From Lewinellaceae bacterium (GTDB lineage Bacteria > Bacteroidota > Bacteroidia > Chitinophagales > Saprospiraceae): a DNA stretch of 64,000 bases. Every line of letters starts with the position of its first letter. The stretch's first letter is position 1. Below are positions 59,367-64,000 of this stretch, piece after piece. The stretch spans positions 1-64,000 of the forward strand of contig JACJYH010000007.1 in the NCBI GenBank assembly GCA_020636195.1, written 5' to 3'. The notes below the pieces were generated by a model. It was not told the DNA's origin and did no database searches. It was given only the letters and a program-made list of their open reading frames with translations. The translations under genes and the position numbers were made by a program.

Positions 59367-61043
59367 TCATAATGCCAAAATAGTGATTTCAACACGCCTG
59401 TTTTTACTTTTGTTTTCTTCTGTATCATTAGGCGCAATTGGTCGGGAATCTCCATAACCACGAGTGCCTATGCGCACGGGTTCGATACCTTCTTGCAAAA
59501 GGATATTTCTGATGGCTTCGGCTCTCATATTTGACAGTTGTCTGAGATCTTTTTTATCTCCCACATTATCTGTATGGCCATCAATTCTGATATAAAGAGT
59601 TGGAAATTTTTTGAGAATGTCACCAATTTTTTTAATCGAAGACATGGATGAGGAAAGAATATTTGGCGTAGCTCTCTCGAAATAAATATTCCTTAGGTAA
59701 TGTGTGAGTAGGCTGTCATTTGACATATCGAATTTCAATGTGTTTTGGATGGGCGCCACATTTTGAGCAATTCTTCCGTCCGGATATAATACCATGGTAA
59801 CTTCGATGTGTTTTTTTCCTTTGTTTACCCATTCTTGTGGATCTATGACGAGGGTATCGCTTTTTAAATTTCTGTTTTCAGCATAAAAAGCCACGGGTTT
59901 ATTCTTGTAAAAAATATACTTACAAATCCCATCCTTTGATCTGAAAAAACCGGACATAGGCATCTTGCTATAAGCATCACCCCAATGAAGTTCGCCGGGA
60001 ATGGCTTTTCCTGTTTCCGATGACACAAGAGTTATAGTCACCCAAACATCTTCTGAAAAGGTATCCCTCTTGAGAAGCGCCTCAAAAATATCGCTGCTAC
60101 CGTCACGATTTGATGTGAAGTAAAAATGATGGTCATCAGGCCTTAAATGTGGGTGAGACTCATCTGCCGCACTATTTACCGGCGGAAATAGACATTTCGG
60201 TTTTGACCATTTTAGATAGGATTCACTTTCTCTCTGTGCATACCAGATATCTTTCCCTCCAAAACCATTGGGCCGATCAGATGCAAAATATAATGTTTTA
60301 CCATCTCGAGACAGAACAGGCGTGGTTTCACCATAAACCGTATTTATATCATCCAATGGAATAGGTGGACTGTAAGCTTGGTTGATACCGCCAAAACTCG
60401 CATACATATCCATATTTCCCGGTGTGCTTTCCATAGAAAGGATCAAGACATCGCCATTTTCACTTGAAGTAAGGTTTACTTGTGAACTCACCTTGTCAAA
60501 GCCTTGTATATGAATCGGAACCGGAAATGTAAAATCTTGTCCTGACATGGTTGTCAGCGAAAACCCTTTTTCTATACCGCCTTCAGGGAAAAACTGATTG
60601 ATGACGATATAATTATTGTCGCCGGCATATCTGGAACAGATACTATTGGGCAGAATACAGTTGATGGGATATGTAGGATGGAACAAGCCCTGAACAGAAG
60701 AATCATTGATCATGGTGTACCAAATATCTTGATTGTATCCGGAAGAGATTGGGTCAGTGATTCGACGAGAAGCAATCTCAGAATATACGGATTGAAGCCT
60801 TGTTTCGTAATCGGTAGTTCCATACTCTAAGTAGATGTCTTTACCATCTATAATGAGGGTTTTTTCGCATTTTGGATCTGCCACTCTTGTAAAAAAAAGT
60901 ATCTTTTCATCATGGGATAAAATAGGACAAATTTCGTCTAAATACGGGTCGTTAATGGGATATGGCAGCTTATTTAGACTGTGTTGAGCCCATAGATGTA
61001 TCTGAATACAGCCAAAAATTATGACAACAAAGTAAAGTCTCAA
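59367..61043 (-). CDS. OmpA-family protein with PD40 (WD40-like) beta-propeller
   Basis: The 558-residue protein has a signal peptide (about 1-19), a beta-propeller-like region (about 25-330) with PD40 signatures YFASDRPNGFGGKDIWYA and YFTSNRDGSSDIFEA, and a carbohydrate-binding-like or carboxypeptidase-regulatory-like stretch (about 340-420). A C-terminal OmpA domain follows (about 445-558) with IDGHTDNVGDKKDLRQLSN and IGTRGYGDSRPIAPN. OmpA domains bind peptidoglycan; PD40/OmpA proteins are related to the T9SS-associated SprE/PorE type, so a T9SS or gliding-linked role is possible. A TAACTTTG (minus strand, 61084-61091) lies 40 bases upstream of the start. Confidence 0.82.
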   Translation of the reverse strand: MRLYFVVIIFGCIQIHLWAQHSLNKLPYPINDPYLDEICPILSHDEKILFFTRVADPKCEKTLIIDGKDIYLEYGTTDYETRLQSVYSEIASRRITDPISSGYNQDIWYTMINDSSVQGLFHPTYPINCILPNSICSRYAGDNNYIVINQFFPEGGIEKGFSLTTMSGQDFTFPVPIHIQGFDKVSSQVNLTSSENGDVLILSMESTPGNMDMYASFGGINQAYSPPIPLDDINTVYGETTPVLSRDGKTLYFASDRPNGFGGKDIWYAQRESESYLKWSKPKCLFPPVNSAADESHPHLRPDDHHFYFTSNRDGSSDIFEALLKRDTFSEDVWVTITLVSSETGKAIPGELHWGDAYSKMPMSGFFRSKDGICKYIFYKNKPVAFYAENRNLKSDTLVIDPQEWVNKGKKHIEVTMVLYPDGRIAQNVAPIQNTLKFDMSNDSLLTHYLRNIYFERATPNILSSSMSSIKKIGDILKKFPTLYIRIDGHTDNVGDKKDLRQLSNMRAEAIRNILLQEGIEPVRIGTRGYGDSRPIAPNDTEENKSKNRRVEITILAL

Positions 61044-61083
61044 AATATAGATCCTAATGTAATACCTACGAAATTATACGGTG

Positions 61084-61091
61084 CAAAGTTA
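61084..61091 (-). promoter_or_regulatory. -7 element of the OmpA/PD40 gene
   Basis: CAAAGTTA on the plus strand is TAACTTTG on the minus strand, a TAnnTTTG match. No -33 partner is clear. The rest of the 61044-61350 gap shows no gene. Confidence 0.45.
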
Positions 61092-61350
61092 CTAAAAAAT
61101 TAGAAATAAAAATTGGGGATGTATAGCACATGCAGCACCACTGTAATGTATTAAGATACAATTATGAGTAGGGTGATCACATTTATTCAAATTGTATGAG
61201 TTCTTCTAAAGTAATTGAAAGGCAATTTAGAGTACAATGTAATTTGTAACTTTTGCTATTAAAAATTCAGACATTGATAAAGATTGTCCAATCTGACAGT
61301 AAAAAAATTTTCCCATTTGGCTTGTCGCTGGTATATTTGCACATCACTCC

Positions 61351-61949
61351 GTAGAAGTATGGAGTATAGAGTTTGAAAATGGGGATTATCTGGGCAGAAC
61401 TTCCAATCATCTTATTTATATTACATTCGGGGGGAAATCTGCCGGTGCTCTTTCGACAGATGATGAAATACTTACATACTCAGGATACACCAAAGTAAAA
61501 GAAGTAGGTCGTAAACCTGGCAGCCACTTAGTGTACAATCTGGAGTGAAGGATTTGCATAACTTCTTGGTAGGGGATGCTGGAGTTGCAGTGTATAATGG
61601 ATGTATTGATGATCTTTTTGATTTACACAAAACTCTATTTAAGAATACTGATGATGAAGTACATATATTGCTGGGAAATATCAAGAATGGAAAGGCTGGT
61701 GGTGTACACCATAAAAGTGCAATTGATTCAGGGTCGGCAAGAGTAAGACCTGGCACTACCAAATCTAAACCTAATCAACATGGCGTTTATGAGGCGCATA
61801 TAGATATTAAAGATGCAAGTGGTAATTACATTCCGAAAACAGAAGTTTCAACCTTTTTTCCAGATAGTTGGAGTGAGATGCAGACACTGGAAAATATTCA
61901 GCATGCGTGGGAAAACAGTACAAAGGTTGTAGGATCAACCAATATATAG
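61351..61949 (+). pseudogene. Polymorphic-toxin tip: degraded HINT domain plus EndoU nuclease domain
   Basis: In the frame beginning at 61351 the sequence reads VEVWSIEFENGDYLGRTSNH, the closing part of a pretoxin-HINT domain, and ends at a TGA at 61546. One missing base shifts the frame there; the following frame (from 61545) resumes with VKDLHNFLVGDAGVAVYNG, the exact HINT ending. It continues with GGVHHKSAIDSG, GVYEAHIDIKDASG and STFFPDSWSEMQTLENIQHAWENS, the signature of bacterial EndoU nucleases. The large N-terminal part of the toxin is absent. The fragment is thus an orphan C-terminal module, possibly used for toxin-tip exchange. The gene at 62036 is a candidate immunity gene. Confidence 0.72.
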
Positions 61950-62035
61950 AGGGCTTAGTATTGACAAAAAATAAAATAGAAATGTACTTGTATTCAGAGG
62001 GATCAATACAATCTGCATTCCCGAAATTATAAAAT

Positions 62036-62434
62036 ATGTTTAAGTTTAATTATGCTTTCTACATTGAAATAGATGCTAATGGCAGGCAACGACCTTTTAT
62101 GACATTTAGTCCCAGTGATAATTATAAACACTTAGGGAATCTAGCATTTGGTCGAATGTCTAAGTCTGGAAGAATCCATGAAATTTTAAATGAGATAGGC
62201 GAAGTATTGGACGGTAGAAAGGAGAAATATGATTTTGCTGGCGATGATTGGTGTATAGTAAACTTCAAGAAGGAAAGATCAACGATAATAAATGGAGTAT
62301 TTGATTCTTTTGAGCCATTTGAGATGAACTCTATTGAAATACAAAGATTTATGCAAGATTGGTATGAATTTTTACTAAAATGGGAAAACAATGATATTCC
62401 AGGATTAATTTATCCAGATAGCAGAGAAATTTAA
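62036..62434 (+). CDS. Candidate immunity protein for the EndoU toxin module
   Basis: The 132-residue protein has no signal peptide and no recognised family, and is predicted as a soluble mixed alpha/beta protein with an opening strand YAFYIEIDANGRQRPF, a central FKKERSTIINGVFDSFEPFE and a helix MNSIEIQRFMQDWYEFLLKW. Its position 86 bases after an EndoU toxin module and its cytoplasmic type fit an immunity gene, by family convention rather than by homology that I can name. It appears intact although its toxin is frameshifted. Confidence 0.5.
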   Translation: MFKFNYAFYIEIDANGRQRPFMTFSPSDNYKHLGNLAFGRMSKSGRIHEILNEIGEVLDGRKEKYDFAGDDWCIVNFKKERSTIINGVFDSFEPFEMNSIEIQRFMQDWYEFLLKWENNDIPGLIYPDSREI

Positions 62435-62442
62435 GTGAACCC

Positions 62443-62562
62443 TTATAATTTAGTTCTGGTGATAAAAGCATCGAGAAGTGTAAAGACATAATCTTTGTCC
62501 TTCTCTGTAATTTTAGTGAGCTTACATAACCGCAATATTTTTCTGAAAGAAGTCTTTAAATT
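62443..62562 (-). pseudogene. C-terminal remnant of a small HTH-type regulator
   Basis: The minus strand reads NLKTSFRKILRLCKLTKITEK, then DKDYVFTLLDAFITRTKL and a stop at 62443-62445. This resembles the C-terminal end of XRE-type regulators from Bacteroidota. The upstream part is cut exactly where the REP-bounded element begins at 62564. The rest of the gene is absent from the window. Confidence 0.4.
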
Positions 62563-62563
62563 C

Positions 62564-62850
62564 CCCCGTTCGGCGTAGGTTGCACCTACATCGTGGTTTT
62601 TCACTGGATGTGATATAAATCTTGGTAGTTTGCCATAAATTTTATTTCTTTGTGATATGAGTACAAGATGCCAAATACATGATAAAGCTGGAACTTACTC
62701 CATACATTTCAGGTGGTGGATTGGGTTGATATTTTTACAATGAAAATTTAGTAAAAATCAATATTGCAGATATATGATGGTTGTAATGTTTATAATCAAA
62801 TTGGAATTTTGGCATCACTCAGTCGTAGGCGCAGCCTACGCCTAACGGGG
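62564..62850. mobile_element. REP-bounded remnant of an IS200-like (RAYT) transposase gene, copy A
   Basis: The element begins CCCCGTT plus a hairpin (GTAGGT tgc ACCTAC, 62575-62589) and ends with the mirror form (CGTAGGC gca GCCTACG, 62824-62840, then AACGGGG). Its interior encodes an ATG frame reading MSTRCQIHDKAGTY that corresponds to the N-terminus of REP-associated tyrosine transposases. A one-base deletion then shifts the frame before WWIGLIF, where the other copy reads VLDWVDIFTMK. The catalytic part is missing. It matches copy B at 63685-63975, so both are non-autonomous derivatives. Confidence 0.7.
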
Positions 62851-62921
62851 ATTAAATAGTTATATAAAGCTTCTACTTCATGGGCTTTGCAAGTAGTGAG
62901 TTCATTTTAATTTGAGAAAGT

Positions 62922-63659
62922 ATGGCACAAAATTTTATAAAAAATATTCTTGAGCTTTTAATTGTATTTCCCATTATTTTGGTGACGTTGAACAAATCTG
63001 CTACAAGGTGGAAAGCTCTTATATTATTTGGACTATTTTTTATTTTCAACAGTTTCTTATTGGAACTGCCGCGTCAGATACCAGAATTTAAAATTATAAA
63101 TGGACATTGGAATTGGTCGGGGAAAATTTATGCTGTTCTGGGTTCGATATTGTTTTATTTAGGGATTAGAAAAAATTTAGGTCAATATAATTTTTTTACG
63201 TGGAGACAAAAAGAGTATTCCTTGAAACCAACTATTATCGCTTCAGTTGCCGTTTCGATTTTGACAATTGGAATTTCTTATTTCTTTTTTGGAAAATCAG
63301 AAATCGATATTGAAACCTTCTTTTTTCAAGGAACGATGCCAGGATTGGATGAAGAAATTGCGTTTAGAGGGATAATGTTGGGCCTCCTATCCACGACATT
63401 GAAACCAAAATTAAAAATTAATGGATTGAATATTAGTAATCCTTCGATATTGGTCACATCAATATTATTTGGATTAATACATTCCCTACAAATCGACAAT
63501 GAATGGAATATAAGAAACAATTGGATGTATTTTGGACAAACATTTTTGTTTGGTCTAATAGTAGGGTGGATGACCCTAAAGAGTGGAAGCATTCTTATAC
63601 CTTTGATATCACATAATTTGACAAATATGCTTGGTACGGTAACAACATGGATAAAATGA
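62922..63659 (+). CDS. CPBP-family intramembrane glutamic protease
   Basis: The 245-residue polytopic protein has about seven membrane helices and the CPBP signature DEEIAFRGIMLGLL, followed by a second motif with FGLIHSLQI and a third with PLISHNLTNMLG, so all three family motifs are present. It lies between two copies of a RAYT-type REP element. The sequence is clearly different from the CPBP gene at 4732-5430. Such proteases can be accessory genes that ride with mobile DNA. Its substrate is unknown. Confidence 0.82.
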   Translation: MAQNFIKNILELLIVFPIILVTLNKSATRWKALILFGLFFIFNSFLLELPRQIPEFKIINGHWNWSGKIYAVLGSILFYLGIRKNLGQYNFFTWRQKEYSLKPTIIASVAVSILTIGISYFFFGKSEIDIETFFFQGTMPGLDEEIAFRGIMLGLLSTTLKPKLKINGLNISNPSILVTSILFGLIHSLQIDNEWNIRNNWMYFGQTFLFGLIVGWMTLKSGSILIPLISHNLTNMLGTVTTWIK

Positions 63660-63684
63660 GACAGGAAAGTGATAATAAGCACCA

Positions 63685-63975
63685 GTTCGGCGTAGGTTGC
63701 ACCTACGTCGCAGTGAAGCTATGGCTTCGCCATAAATCGTATTAGTTTGCCATAAAATTTATACATTTGCATAAATTATATGAGTACGGGATACCAAATT
63801 TATGATAAAACAGGATCCTACTATCTTACTTTTCAAGTCCTTGATTGGGTTGATATTTTCACAATGAAAATTTAGTAAAAATCAATATTGCAGATATATG
63901 ATGGATATAATGCTCATAATCAAATTAAAAATTTGGCAACACTCAGACCTAGGCGTAGCCCGCGCCTAGAAGGGG
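63685..63975. mobile_element. REP-bounded remnant of an IS200-like (RAYT) transposase gene, copy B
   Basis: It opens with CGTAGGT tgc ACCTACG (63691-63707) and an extra small hairpin (GAAGC tatg GCTTC), and closes with CTAGGCG and CGCCTAG (63949-63969) and AAGGGG. The frame from the ATG at 63780 reads MSTGYQIYDKTGSYYLTFQV and LDWVDIFTMK, then TAG. The start fits REP-associated transposases (Y1-Tnp), and only about 35 codons remain. The next bases in both copies are a shared non-coding stretch (AGTAAAAATCAATATTGCAG). The window ends 25 bases after this element with no other feature. Confidence 0.72.
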
Positions 63976-64000
63976 TATTTTTTGATGTATGATGCCTTTT

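Noticed and set aside
61044..64000. tRNA or rRNA genes in the gaps
   Set aside because: I looked for cloverleaf arms and CCA-like ends in the larger gaps and saw none. A tRNAscan run would be decisive.

Overview
The window comes from an AT-rich member of the Bacteroidota, most likely a Saprospiria-like lineage (inference). The evidence is: C-terminal Por-type (type IX secretion) sorting domains on three secreted proteins; a CarboxypepD_reg-type TonB receptor; BatD; -7 promoter elements of the Bacteroidota form TAnnTTTG upstream of many genes; few Shine-Dalgarno sites; and REP-bounded remnants of IS200-like (RAYT) transposases. I saw no rRNA, tRNA or CRISPR array.

Layout. 1-6.8 kb: TonB receptor (cut by the window edge), an orphan batD, a peptidoglycan-binding-like protein, a CPBP protease and a T9SS cargo protein. 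7.0-22.2 kb: the most unusual block, eight exported or membrane genes. They are a coiled-coil/beta-barrel protein, a metacaspase with a DUF4384-like tail, an M48-like metallopeptidase with TPRs and a BamE-like tail, and a FecR-like protein with ten GWGxKD repeats. Opposite these are two caspase-TPR proteins with an EF-hand-like loop, followed by a CHASE2 membrane protein and a second FecR-like protein. 22.2-27.2 kb: a decayed accessory island. It holds a DUF4160/DUF2442 remnant, two copies of a C39 peptidase segment, a probable fragment of a grasp-with-spasm ATP-grasp maturase, a stop-interrupted HlyD-type adaptor, and a toxin-antitoxin pair with a broken toxin. 27.4-35.6 kb: a TMTC-like GT-C/TPR membrane protein whose 3' end is duplicated 2.28 kb downstream, a vanadium-type haloperoxidase, and a 1308-residue T9SS protein with cohesin- and dockerin-like modules. 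35.8-40.0 kb: a six-gene run ending in a histidine kinase and a LuxR-type regulator. 40.3-61.0 kb: mostly core genes (der, rfbC, rfbD, an ECF sigma/anti-sigma/Spy-like set, dnaE, lpxD, mdh), plus an ABC transporter with a His-rich loop and two DUF3299-like proteins, an M43 protease, two thioredoxin-TPR proteins and an OmpA/PD40 protein. 61.3-64.0 kb: a second decayed strip with a HINT-EndoU toxin tip, a candidate immunity gene, an HTH remnant and two REP-bounded RAYT remnants flanking a CPBP protease.

How the parts may work together. The 7-22 kb block looks like a cell-envelope caspase-type protease network: three caspase-fold enzymes, one zinc peptidase, one CHASE2 sensor and two FecR-like partners. 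Nearly all are predicted to be exported, so a cytoplasmic death or defence role is not the simplest reading. The 50.2-53.2 kb operon resembles the zinc-responsive ABC/DUF3299 operon known from Pseudomonas. All functional statements rest on reading the translated sequence and remembered family signatures; no database search was run.
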